Source: Ditylenchus dipsaci (Eukaryota > Nematoda > Chromadorea > Rhabditida > Anguinidae). Taken from it: 64,000 bases of DNA. Below are positions 45,351 through 55,628 of this stretch, piece by piece. Location: assembly GCA_004194705.1 (NCBI GenBank), contig SADC01000186.1, positions 62,001 to 126,000 of the forward strand. The letters are read 5' to 3'. Both the position numbers and the translations under genes were made by a program. The notes under the pieces are model-generated. The model was not told where the DNA came from, searched no databases, and was given only the letters and a program-made list of their open reading frames with translations. Within the stretch, counting starts at the first letter, position 1. Each line of letters begins with the position of its first letter.

Positions 45351-46391
45351 TAATGCGTTGTTCACAATGGAGGACTGCAGTCGCCACCCCGGACTGCAGT
45401 CTTCATTGTGAACACACAACAATCCACAGTCGCCACTCAGGATTGCAGTCCGCAGTGAGGACTGTGGACTGTTGTGTGTTCACAATGAAGACTGCAGTCC
45501 GGGGTGGCGACTGTGGATTGTTACAATTTGAGTGCGGACTGCAGTCGCCACTCTCATCCAAAACTATTCACGGTGTTTATTTTTATTTTTTTTATTAGTT
45601 TCTGTATTGCTCTTATAACCAAAATGAAGCTAAGTTCCAGAGCAACATTTTGGTACCAAAACATTAAGGATCGCATAATAATTTTGCGATCAAAAATTGC
45701 AAAAAAGATTACAATCCTCACTCACAATCCACACTTACAATCCACACTCAGGATGGTAAAGTATGAATTGTGTATGTAGAATTTTTTCTCGATCATTATG
45801 TTCTATTGCAATGTTGATTTCTTTAAAAATGAGAAAAAATGTCCAAAATTTACATGTAGGTAACATGTAGGTTCACGAGTCAATTTGTCCAGCTGGACAA
45901 CATGAGTACAGCCTGAAAATTTGACAAGAGAAAACTAACTTTTTTTATCTTTCCTAACGTACTTAGGGAATCATTTTTGGCCAAATAGAATTGATTTTAT
46001 GCTAATTGAGAATAATTCTCTAATATTTGGGGTCGAACTCTTTGGAGTGGGTACCAGTCTGAGGTATTGAGATTCTGGTTAGTCGAAATAGCATTATGGT
46101 CTCAACAAGCCGTTTTCAGCACATGATTTTCGGATGTATAAAAAAGTTTGTTTCGCACTAAGAGATCATTAAATTTTTGTGGACGAAATAACCGCACGCT
46201 GTAGGTAGGCGCCAAAGGATCATCCGTACAATTTTAGCCAAATCACTATGCATTCGCATGAACTTATGTAAACAGTCTATAAGCCTTTCAATCGACAAAA
46301 TGTTTTATTTTGGCAAAACAGTCGCAATAACTCAACAGAAAACATATTTTCGGCTATCTCACAACAATTACAACAGCAAATTAGAGAATAT

Positions 46392-47287
46392 TTAAATTCC
46401 GCGCCATCCAATTCGTTCTTCTTGCCATTCAACGGATTCAGCTCCATTAAAGTACTCCATTAGCTTTTGTTGAATATTCTTGCCATCTTGAGTCACGTAG
46501 TTGCTATCTGGCGCAGCGCTTAAAAGTCCCTCTATTTGTTCTCTCCATCCTCTATTAGTTTGATCGTTTGTGTCGGCCAGATCTATAAGGTGAAACAGTT
46601 TGGAAAAAATAAAGCCGAAAAAGCAAACTTTGCGGTGAGCGAACTGCTGCGTATATACCATCAGGACGTACAGCCGTTCCCGTGTTAACAATTTTGAAAA
46701 ACATCAGGAATACATTACCCTGTATCTTACGTAGAAGTTTCCATCACTTTCCTTTTGCGGCAAGTACAAAGGTCCTGTGCAAATGTAGACATTCCTATTC
46801 TTCTTGGCAAGACGCCTGAAAACGAAAAAAAAATCGAGCTGACAAAATCAAAAATAGCATTCCGTTACCTCACATGTATTTCGACATCATTCCACTTGTC
46901 ACGATTGAAACCTCTGCCTACTTGAGGAGACATGTTGGTTAGGAAGAAAGTCTGATCAATTGAATTCCGCGACTTTCGATGGTTGCCAGCCGCTGCCAGA
47001 TGTCCTCTATCTAAAAGCTTGCAACTATCAAATAAATATATTAAATATATTTTAAATATATTTTAAATATATTTTAAGCAACCGTTACAATATTTTTTTA
47101 CCGTAGCCACTTCGCTAAATTTTTGATTAGAACCATGTTTAGAAATTAATTGCAAAATACATACGAGGTAATCGGAGTTCTGACTCTGGAAGAATGTATG
47201 GATGGACGTATCAGGCTTAAAGGTTGACTTGGATCGGCCGACAGATGGATCATACACCAGACGATCCGGCGTCAAATGTTCGACCAC
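46392..47287 (-). CDS. EndoG-type DNA/RNA non-specific endonuclease
   Basis: A beta-beta-alpha-metal nuclease that cuts DNA and RNA. Exons: 47287-47165 (VVEHLTPDRL..GRSKSTFKPDTSIHTFF..NSDYL), 47114-47102 (13 nt, giving RSGY), 47010-46869 (DRGHLAAAGNHR..NMSPQVGRGFNRDKWNDVE) and 46815-46731 (NVYICTGPLYLPQKESDG). All four join in phase. The DRGH histidine and the metal-binding NRDKW..E region are intact. The N-terminal targeting part of EndoG is not seen. Past 46731 the usual PTHFFKV region is not found; an open frame to 46392 ends EERIGWRGI and may be a replaced or unrelated C-terminus. It lies inside the TIR-bounded unit. Confidence 0.78.
47031..47086. repeat. AAATATATTTT short tandem repeat
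   Basis: Four to five units of TTTTAAATATA in the small intron between the EndoG microexon and the DRGH exon. The repeat may have expanded the intron. Confidence 0.8.
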
Positions 47288-47375
47288 CTAAAATACAACA
47301 TAGACCAGATTATTGGCACTTAAAAAACCATCTATAAGATAAAAATTAAAAGTTATAGTAATGGGACAATTTTAC

Positions 47376-47556
47376 CAGATAATCCAAGGTTTAGAGCAAT
47401 CGAAGCCCACACATTTGATTTCTTGACGTTATTTTTGTAGTCGTCGTGAGAAAGGTCGTAGAGGCATACATTTTCTCGGACTTTCTGAATGATGGCGGAA
47501 TTGCGCGTTGCTAGATCATCACTAGATCCTTTTTTCATTTCCTGCTTTGTTTGCAT
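47376..47556 (-). CDS. MADF-type DNA-binding exon
   Basis: ATG at 47556. The frame encodes IIQKVRENVCLYDLSHDDYK followed by NNVKKSNVWASIALNLGLS and ends at TCTG|GTAAAATT. This matches the N-terminal half of the MADF domain (xLIxxVRxxPxLYDxxHxDYKxxxxKxxxWxxIAxxLG). It lies just upstream of the EndoG exons on the same strand, but its end phase (1) does not fit the phase-0 start of exon 47287, so they may be separate genes of one mobile unit, or an exon is missing. Confidence 0.65.
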
Positions 47557-48224
47557 TGTTCGAAAATCGCACTAGAAACATAAGAGAATGAAGTGAGAGT
47601 ACAGAAAAAATATGGATGTCACAAATTTGATGGCTAATTAATTTTTAATAAATCTTAATTGGATAAAAAAATATAGTCTTTTGAAAAGACATCCTATCCA
47701 AAATGAACAACAATCCTCACTTCAAATGAAAAACAATCCTCACTCAGTGCAGATTGTAAGTCCGCACTCTAACATTCCTATTGTGAACACACAACAGTCG
47801 CCACCCTCACTGCGGATTGTAAGTCCGGACTGAGGGTGGCGACTGCAGTCCACCATTGTGAACTAGGCATAACTAATTGTCATTTTTTGAATTTCTTTCA
47901 AGACAATAAAATTTAAAATTAATTTTTTTGAATTGTTTGAATTTTATTGTCTTGAACAGAAAAAAAGAAAAAAGCTCATTCAATTGAATTACTTAAAAAA
48001 CTAAAGCCACATCTCCAATGAGTTAGGATTTTTTCAGGTTTCCTCACTCGGAAATGGCCATAAATTTTTTTGATTTTTCAAAAATTATTCTGTTGGTGCC
48101 ATCGTGTAGCTGAGATTCAGGGCTACCAGATGCGCTATTGATGAAAAATATGGATAAAATTGGAGGAATCCTCGCTCGAATCCTCACTCTTCAGAGTGAG
48201 GATTCAGAGTAGATAGCCTAGATT

Positions 48225-48650
48225 TTGGGCAGATTTTCGAGTTCAAGCCCAATTTTCATTCAGTTTTTGCGATCTCATGTCAGATATCTTCCCGGAACTC
48301 TAAAATTCCACATCTTAGCTATCTTTTAAGTACAAAACCATAAAATTGAGGTAGCTTTAAAAAAAGTTGTTAAGTCCCTCCAAATAAGAGATGGTGAATT
48401 TTAGCCTGGATTTAGGGTAGATTATCATGTTCAAGCCCAATTTTCGGCCAGTTTTTGCAAATCTATGTTAAATTTCTCACCAGAACTCTTAGGTACAACA
48501 TCTTGGACGTCTTTTAAGCACAATTCCGTATAGTTTAAGTTGCTTCTAAGAATTGTTTACCTTGCCCTCTAAGTTGGGGATAGTAGATTTTAGCCAGGAT
48601 TTAGGATGGATTTTCGTGTTTCAACTTGATTTTCCACTTTTTTTTGAAAA
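48225..48650. repeat. Tandem repeat with a unit of about 188 bp
   Basis: AGATTTTCGAGTTCAAGCCC at 48231 recurs as AGATTATCATGTTCAAGCCC at 48419 and GGATTTTCGTGTTTCAAC at 48608. About 2.3 diverged units are present. The sequence is unrelated by eye to the 10.9-11.5 kb array, but the period is the same. Confidence 0.75.
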
Positions 48651-49063
48651 GCCGAGTGAGATATCAGACTAGGCATAGAATTTTAAGTTTTGCGTGTGTT
48701 TTATGTTGATTATAAATTATAAATACGCACAGCACAATAGAAGCGCTGATAGGCGCCTGTTGCACCCTTGTTGAATCTAATTGGCAAAAGTTTAAAAAAG
48801 GAACAATAAAGAATTTGGGTCACATCGATCTGTTTTCCAAAGCTATGTGTCCGATTTTGTATGGAGAAGGGAATTTGCAGAGAACGATATTACCTTTATT
48901 CGGTTGACTTTTGACTGGGACTTTTGAAACTCGGTTTTTGGACAATTCGTCATTTTGACAATTCGTCTTGAGACGATTCATCAAATTTCAATACAGATTT
49001 TTTATAACTCTTTCAAATTACAATTCACTCGTATCGTAATTCATGTAATTCGTAAGCAATTCC

Positions 49064-49790
49064 TTCGGCCATCCAGGTGAATATCCACCTGACCAGAAAG
49101 TAACTACCCCAGGTTTTGGAATTGTGGCGGAAAATCAATTTTGGTTCTAACAAACCCATTACCTTACGCAATTTTATCCAAGTGTTTTCGGTCAAGCGCT
49201 TGTCTATTTACATCTAAAATTATGGTACAAAGGTGTGCACCCAGATGGATTCGAACCGGCGACCTCTATTATCATCCCTGAGAATCCATGCTCTAGCCTG
49301 ACCATGTGGTCGACCACTCGTATCAAATTTTTTTTAAGGTTTTCGGGTTCCAAAACAATTTTCTGCACTAATTCGACCATGCTGAAGATAGTTTGACAGT
49401 GGTGAAATCACGTTTTATAAAGCGATTTCCGAGATATTGCTAACGATTGATTTTGATAAATCAGTCGTTGGCAATAACTTAAAAATTTCTCCATAAAACG
49501 TGATTTTACCCCTGTAAAACCATCTTCAGCGAGCTTGAATTAGTTCAGAAAAATTGTTTTGGAGCCCGAAAACAAAAAAATTGATCCAAGTGATTGACCA
49601 CCTGGTCAGGTTGGAGCATGGATTCTCAGGGTGATGTAGAGGTTGCAGGTACGAATCCACCTGGCTGCATACCTTTTTTTGCCATAATTTTAGATGTTAA
49701 TAAAAAAGCGTTTGACTTTTCAGGTCACTTGGTGGAGGTGGTTATCCAACTGGATATCCACCTGACCGGGAGGTACCCACCCTAAGTATT
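49064..49790. repeat. tRNA-headed foldback (CCAGGTGGATTCGAAC), full length
   Basis: The ends CCAGGTGAATATCCACCTGA and GGATATCCACCTGACCGGGA are inverse. The left tRNA-like unit is on minus (GATGGATTCGAACCGGCGAC); the right unit is on plus (GGTCAGGTTGGAGCATGG..ACGAATCCACCTGG). The core GCTGAAGATAGTTTGACAGT is inverted around 49440. Further CCAGGTGGATATCCACCT ends at 50838 suggest that another copy's end remains there. Confidence 0.75.
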
Positions 49791-49893
49791 GGAGTTAGGA
49801 TAAGTAAAATCGCAATTTCGGTCTTAAGAAACCCAATTAAGCAATTTTACTTCTAACTGATGTTTAGAAAAGTTCGGAAACTTTTTTTGACCT

Positions 49894-50800
49894 CATTTTT
49901 ATAATTGAAAATATCAATATAAAATAATTCTGTAAAATGGGTTTGTAGCCCTGTTCCTCCTCTTTAAAACTGTATATCCACTTTTTATTTATAATACCAT
50001 CTGCTAAAAAAGGGAAAGCAAAAGAAGGAAGGACACAAAATTAATTTATGCAGTGACTCATTTGTTGCTATCTTTGCTTTCCATCTTTGTTTGAACTGTT
50101 TATCTGCCTATCGATATTGCTTATTGATTTTTCTTTTCACAGAGTATTCTTTTTATTTGCAGAATGTCTGATTTACGCCCAGGAATAGTCCGACTTTATC
50201 AGGAAGGAACCAAACAATGCGACATCGCTCGACAGCTCAACATTCCGAAAGGAACTGTCAGCAAAGCCATCAAGCGATTTGAGACCAGAGTACCGCCGAA
50301 TGTTGGAGACCCAAGTGGCACCATGGCTGAGGCCAGTCTGGAGGGTGAATGGTGCTTCCAGCAAGATGGGGCGCCATCTCATCGAGCAGTTGAGACTCAG
50401 AATTGGATTGCCAACAACTTTCCGAATTTCATCAAAGTCGATTCACATTGGGGCGACAATGCTGCCATCAAAGGTGACTGGACACCCAACTCACCTGACT
50501 GGAATGTGATGGACTACTTTGTGTGGCCCTACCTGCAGTCAAAGGCCTGCTCGACGACCCACAACTCGATCCCGCATTGAAGAGATCTTTGGTCAGAGAA
50601 TGGGACGCAATCCCGCAAGTATTTATTCAAAATGCCATTGACAGTTTCCCTAAACGATTGCGCAAATGTATTGCTGCCAATGGCGGCCATTTTAATGAGT
50701 AAAATAAAAAGTGGATATACAGTTTTGAAGAGGAGGAACAGGGCTACAAAACCCATTTTACAGAATTATTTTATATTGATATTTTCAATTATAAAAAATG
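49894..50800. mobile_element. Tc1/mariner-type deletion derivative with TIRs of about 100 bp
   Basis: The left TIR starts CATTTTTATAATTGAAAATA and the right is its inverse. They match through AATTCTGTAAAATGGGTTT and TGTTCCTCCTCTTTAAAACT up to GTATATCCACTTTTTATTT. The element is 0.9 kb and contains a shortened transposase gene (50164-50698). The TIR interior resembles GTAGCCCTGCATCTCCTCTT at 41430 in the TTAA palindrome. Confidence 0.85.
50164..50698 (+). pseudogene. Tc1/mariner-type transposase with internal deletion
   Basis: Residues 1-40 form a helix-turn-helix (MSDLRPGIVRLYQEGTKQCD, then QLNIPKGTVSKAIKRFE). The frame then jumps directly to the second catalytic aspartate block (WCFQQDGAPSHRAVETQNWI) and the third (WTPNSPDWNVMDYFVWPYLQ). 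The region with the first aspartate is deleted. After SK the frame shifts by one base; in the new frame GLLDDPQLDPALKRSLVREW, IDSFPKRLRKC and AANGGHF follow to a stop at about 50698, the usual end of the family. The enzyme cannot be active. Confidence 0.85.
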
Positions 50801-51239
50801 GTTTATTTTCAATTCTAAAAATTTTTATTTTTTAGACCATCCAGGTGGATATCCACCTATACCATGAGTTAGCTTTGAATTATTCCAGACATGAATTGTC
50901 AAAAAGATAAGTCGCAATTCTGTTGAGATATCAAAAATAACAATTAAAATTCTGCTGAATTATCAAAAATTAGAATATAGAAATGACGAAATGTCAAAAT
51001 GACGAATTGTCCAAAAACCGAGTCTCAAAAGTCCCAGTCAAAAGTCAGCCCTATTATTCGTGGTCAAAGATTGTCGAATTCTGTGCTCGTGAATAATAAA
51101 TATATTTAAATTCAAGAAAAAACTTAAAAAAATAGAAGGTAGGGTGTAAGCCATAAAAGTACCGTAGAAAGTGTTTAAAATGTTGTTTTGTGTAAAGCAA
51201 TAAAAAAATTTAGGAAGTGATTTTAGCTTATTTTTTAAA

Positions 51240-51760
51240 TCAGATCGTGGGGAACTAAAGAAGTGCTAATCTGTTTGCTTGCATTTTCTACTCCTTTATT
51301 TTTACCTGAAAATTTTTTTGTTAATCTTTTGTTCATCCAATGTTGTCTTATTAACAGTTAATAGATAATTCATTTAATTGTTTATTAGCTTTTTGGAACA
51401 AAATAGCTTTCTTACATAGAGCAACGTTCCATCTTGTATTCGGCATATTTGTAGTTTTTTCTATCTCATAAAACAGTAGTTGCTGGCTGACATGAGGGTT
51501 AAACAAGCAATATTCTTCTTTTTTGTGAATGGTGTCGCTTTCAATAATCACTGTGAAAAGATGCTTATTACGACTACAATCAAATTTCTAAAACTTGTAA
51601 AATAACAGACAGTTGTTATCATTTCATAAAATAAAAAAATCTTAATTTATTAGTTTTTATTGATCGGTCAACAGACCTGTCCACGAGCCGGCCTGGGCCT
51701 GGACTGAATTTCTAATAAGCGCCCAGGGCTTTTATTAGAGGAAATACGGTTTCGGTGTCC
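51240..51760. other. Repeat remnants, no gene
   Basis: GCAACGTTCCATCTTGTATT and following bases (51420-51600) duplicate 35300-35480 in direct orientation. At 51715-51750 GGCTTTTATTAGAGGAAATA ends in CGGT, a single TACCGTA-family end. No exon recognised. Confidence 0.5.
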
Positions 51761-51995
51761 TTCCAAAACACCCCAAAAATCAGGTTTTTTCGATGTTTTG
51801 GCATCTTTAGCGTGTAAGAAACGTGTGTTTTGAGGACACGGCTGACCATTTTTGATAATACATTTAACTAAAAATAGACTTTTTTGCCTTTTAAAGCATC
51901 GTTTCGCTCACTGAGACCTGCCGCATGAAAAACTCTGGTATGCACATTATCCAGAATGTGTTCTCTAATGTTTGGTCTCTAAGGTATCTGGGTGG

Positions 51996-52420
51996 GCTTG
52001 AGTATAGAACAGGGCTGTTCACTCTTCCGGCAAATTTTTTTTCTCTTTTGGCAAATTTTTGTTTATAACTTTTTTTTAAATACAAATTTTTTTCTGTGAA
52101 ATACGTTTGCTTATGAGAGTTAGACCTTCAATATGAATCTAATTTTTAGAACATTACTGTGGTCTTAGAGGCGAGATGGCCAAAAACTGTTGAAACGGAA
52201 GATTCTTCCGGAAGAATCTTCCGTTTTACCTTTTTCCGGCCTGCTTGACACTAAAACCAAAGTAATGTTCTAGAAATTTTTGTTCATATGATAGGTCTAA
52301 CTCTCATAAGCAAAACGTATTTCACAGAAAAAAAATTGTATTTAAAAAAAAGTTATAAACAAAAATTTGCCAAAAGAGAAAAAAAATTGCCGGAAGAGTG
52401 AACAGCCCTGGTATAGAATC
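51996..52420. repeat. Palindromic element, CTTCCGGAAGAATCTTCC centre
   Basis: ACAGGGCTGTTCACTCTTCC at 52008 and the inverse at 52390-52410 bound arms of about 190 bp that share ACGTTTGCTTATGAGAGTTA. The centre at 52200-52225 is AAGATTCTTCCGGAAGAATC. It is followed by GTATAGAATCCCCCACGGGG, related to the 34-35 kb ends. Confidence 0.8.
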
Positions 52421-52599
52421 CCCCACGGGGACTCATCAGATGGAGGAGATAACCTCATACTCGGGTTTCTCGACCCCGATTTCATAAGAAAGCCGCGTGT
52501 TTTTTTGAATCTGAGAAAAAAATTTCCGGGCGGTATCATGATTTTTTTCAAGGTAAATGCGAAAAATGCGGCTATAAAAAAATATCATACGAACAGAGA

Positions 52600-53100
52600 G
52601 TGAGAATTTGTGGTCTCAAAACGCTTTTCGAAAGACGACTGATGTTTGATCTCATCATGCTTATAAAATTTTATTTAAAAAGTCGAACTTTCAGCTGGAC
52701 TCCTATTTTCAAATCACGACCTCCCAGCGTAGATATCCGCACATTGTATCTAATGAGTCTTTTGCTCACAACCCGTTTTTGTGTAGAACTATAAAGTTGT
52801 GGAATAAAATTAACCCAGAAATTTTAAATTCGAAAAGCACTATCCATTTTAAGCAGGCTCTGAAAAAATTAGACTTAACAAAAATAAGTGAAGCTTCTTA
52901 AAAGTTCTGTCTTTAGTTTCCTTCTCCCTTTCCCCTCTTGTTGTTTTATTTATGTCCTTTTTTTTTGTAGTGACTTTTTGATTGTTAATCGATTATTTAG
53001 GGAATGTGAAAATTAAAAAATTGTAATTTAAACTTATTTGTGATTCAAACTGTAAGTGCAATTGTATAATGCCTTGTTTGTCCAATAAATTTGATTTGAT
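52600..53100 (+). pseudogene. 3' terminus of a non-LTR retrotransposon
   Basis: 52600-52795 encodes CGLKTLFERRLMFDLIMLIK. One frame away follows SHNPFLCRTIKLWNKINPEI and STIHFKQALKKLDL, ending in TAA-type stops near 52900. The motif (FFCRTVxLWNxLP..FKxxL) is the C-terminus of reverse transcriptase proteins of CR1/Jockey-like non-LTR elements. A 3' UTR of about 190 bp ends in AATAAATTTGATTTGATTAA, a short-repeat tail. The copy is strongly 5' truncated, as is common for this class. Confidence 0.7.
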
Positions 53101-53574
53101 TAAAGGTTTTCAGTCAAAAGTTTGAAATTTAAATTGGCGCCTTTTGAATCTAAAAGGGATTAAGGGCTGTATTGGGAGGGGAAGGAAATAAAAGGTGGCC
53201 ACTAATCATGCAGGGCCCAATAACAAGAAGATGTTGAACATAGTTTTGAATACTGGGGCCTACCGCATATAGAAACTCTAGTATGCATTCTTTACATCAT
53301 CAGATGGAGGAATCATGTATTTACACATTGAAGGCGTTAAAACATCGAAAAAAGTTTATTTTGTGGTGTTTTGGGAGGACACCGAATGAGGCACTCCGGC
53401 CAAACCCTGTGTATAACAAATATCAGTGAAAGTTGCAAGCAGAAGACAAAGTTGAGAAAATATAGGTCGAAAGTCAAAAATTAATTATTTTTGAATTCTT
53501 GATCTCGACACGATAAGTGCCTATTTCGGCTTTCGAAGTGTTTGACAATATTGTGTGAAATCCATAAAAATTGC

Positions 53575-53785
53575 CTACTTGTTATCTAACATCCAGCTGA
53601 TTAGACCTTCGTAGATATCTTTTCTGTATTCAACATAGCCCATTGAATTTCTGACGTACGCAAATCTGATGTATTGGTCAGGCGGTGTGTCGAAAACAGA
53701 AAATATTGGGTATCCATTGTCACAAAAACCAACAAACAGTTCCAGTTCATCCATTCCAGGCAATTGGTATTTGTTTGGTTTTCCT
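53575..53785 (-). CDS. F-box partner exon, copy B (open)
   Basis: Follows a TTTTTGTAG acceptor and runs open to TAG at 53575. It encodes about 69 residues: KPNKYQLPGMDELELFVGF, CDNGYPIFSVFDTPPDQYI, RFAYVRNSMGYVEYRKDIY, GLISWMLDNK. Unlike copy A it has no frameshift. Upstream sequence (53800-53948) has an open frame with RLIAKTDFKKVF but no clear splice link. It lies 1.8 kb downstream of the F-box copy B. The fold is not recognised. Confidence 0.5.
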
Positions 53786-54234
53786 CTACAAAAACTTTTT
53801 TGAAATCTGTCTTAGCTATTAGTCTTCCGAAAAAGCCATCAAAGCTGTTTTTCAACCTGTATAAAGAATTTTTGTCATGGTCGATTTGTAAAATTTCAAT
53901 ATTATAGACAGACAAACAGAAACATTTTGAAACCGAACAAATGTGCAAAATTTTGAAAATTTTTGTTTTTGTAATTTTTGCATCGGCAATTTATTTTATG
54001 GTTTTTACGCAAATTGATAATGTTAATAATCCGCATAGCTATAGTGAAAGATCTATTAGGTGAATTTTCCGTGGCGAGTCAATACAATTTGCTCATAGTG
54101 GTCAGTCAAAGTCGTAGTCGATGTTGCTCAGACGCCCTGTTCCAGGTTTGGCCGATCTCGACATCGACTAACTATTGTCAGCAAAGCATCAATTTGATCG
54201 TTTACACGGAAAATATGTCTAGGAGTTTTCCGAT

Positions 54235-54467
54235 TACCATATATGCTCTAATAAGCGGCAATGGCCGTTATTTTTCAACCCCCAAACATCGAAAAAAAAA
54301 TATTCTGATTTTGAGATTTTTAGGTGCTTAACCAAAATCTAAAAAGTGAAATCAGAAAGGCTCGTAGTAACTAATCAAATGCAGAAAACACAGCTTGGCA
54401 AATATTATTGTGGGCTGAATTATAAGTCCCTGTGGGTGGCCGTTTATTAGATCATATACGATATGAA
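54235..54467. repeat. TACCGTA-family MITE, diverged ends
   Basis: Starts TACCATATATGCTCTAATAA and ends TTATTAGATCATATACGATA. The interior holds GATTTTGAGATTTTTAGG and GTGGGCTGAATTATAAGTCC, typical of the family in inverse. Confidence 0.7.
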
Positions 54468-54558
54468 CATAAAAATGAGCATAAACACCAATAGGAATTA
54501 AATCGTGCCCTGCCCAAATTAGTTTCTTATCAACTAATGATTTATACTTTTTCTTATT

Positions 54559-55590
54559 AACACTGGAATGCCTGATTGTCCTAAGAGTACGTCCTGGTGC
54601 AGAATTTCACGCAAAACACGATGGTGAAAAAAAATTAAAAAAATCACTATTGTGGGTCAGGTGCCCCTAATAACCAACAAAGTGAATATTTTTGCGTATG
54701 CAACTTCGAGACGGCAGATCTCGTCAATTTCTTTAATCAAATTCAGTGATTTAAAACTTTGAAGTAATAGCAGATCACTGGCTTTTTTATGAGACATTAT
54801 TAAGGTATCTATGACAATTAAATGTAAAAATTTTACTTCGAAAAAATAATTGTGTTATTTTTAAAAGCGTTGTTGATACTTAACACGAGGACGGCGGCTG
54901 TAACTTTTGTTGCTTCTAGGTCAGAATTTAATTCTTTACACGATGGTGCGGTTGTGAGTTACAACTTTAAAGTTATAGATCACTGAATTCGATTATAGAA
55001 ATTGACAAGATCTGCCGTCTCGAAGTTGCATACGCAAAAATATTCACTTTGTTAGTTATTAGGGGCACCTGACCCACAAATAGTGATTTTTTTTAAATTT
55101 TTTCAGCATGGTGTTCAGCGTGAAATTATGCACCAGGAGGTACTGGTTCACAATATGGACCCCAAATTTTTTCCTCAAAAACACCTTAATTTGTCATTTA
55201 CTTGCATACACTAAAAACTGATAAAAACGCTTGTTTTTATTTAATATATGATTTAGGCGACATGGATGCTCTGAAGTCTCTCAATCTACGTGGTCTTCTT
55301 CGATTGCTAGACTCAAAGACAGACAATGAGTTCATTCGATGGTTTCAGGAAATAGGTCATGTGCATTCTACTCGTGTGTGTCCAAACTGCAATAAGTCGA
55401 TGAAATTTTTCCAGTGCGACTCGAATGGACTCGAATAGACTCAGAATGGGATTTCGACGTGTTTGATAAGGAATAAATAATAAATCTGTGTGTTTTGAGG
55501 GCATTTCGTTGATAATAATTTTGGCGTCCATATTTTGAACCAGTTTCCACCAGGACGTACTCTTAGGACAATCAGGCATTCCAGTGTTAA
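54559..55590. mobile_element. TTAA-flanked element carrying an ISXO2-type fragment
   Basis: TTAA at 54557-54560 and 55587-55590 flanks the inverse ends CACTGGAATGCCTGATTGTC / GACAATCAGGCATTCCAGTG (about 40 bp). Inside, a second inverted pair (GCAACTTCGAGACGGCAGAT at 54701 and inverse at 55010) and a TTAACACGAGGACGG motif at 54880 resemble the ends of the 41187-43307 element. It is probably a piggyBac-type non-autonomous element with insertions. Confidence 0.65.
55257..55438 (+). pseudogene. Merlin/ISXO2-type transposase N-terminal fragment
   Basis: After an ATGATTTAG acceptor the frame reads MDALKSLNLRGLLRLLDSKT, then FIRWFQEIGHVHSTRVCPNC, then NKSMKF, and stops within 20 codons. The pattern (helical segment, short linker, Leu/Val-HSTRxCPxC) is the N-terminus with zinc-knuckle start of ISXO2-like transposases in animals. 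The DDE part is absent. The host element is TTAA-flanked, so this may be captured sequence. Confidence 0.55.
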
Positions 55591-55628
55591 ATACGGAATT
55601 AAAGGAAAATACGAAATTCTCAACTCAC

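Larger units (their letters stand above)
45354..47869. mobile_element. TIR-bounded 2.5-kb unit with TAA target duplication
   Basis: The left end TGCGTTGTTCACAATGGAGG and the right end, read inverted, TGCCTAGTTCACAATGGTGG, continue as GACTGCAGTCGCCACC. TAA lies on both sides (45351-45353 and 47870-47872). Long subterminal zones carry repeated GGACTGCAGTC and TTCACAATG blocks. A 3-bp TWA duplication and a MADF-type protein are features of PIF/Harbinger elements. No Harbinger DDE nuclease was found; instead an EndoG-type nuclease fills the interior. Confidence 0.65.
48900..51050. repeat. Outer foldback enclosing two nested elements
   Basis: GGTTGACTTTTGACTGGGAC and about 120 following bases (TTTTTGGACAATTCGTCATT) reappear inverted at 50990-51050. 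Inside lie the tRNA-headed foldback 49064-49790 and the mariner-like element 49894-50800, giving a three-level nesting. Confidence 0.75.

Noticed and set aside
47287..47376. Direct fusion of the MADF exon to the EndoG exon in one protein
   Set aside because: The MADF exon ends in phase 1 and the nuclease exon needs phase 0; the join gives a stop soon after, so I list them separately.
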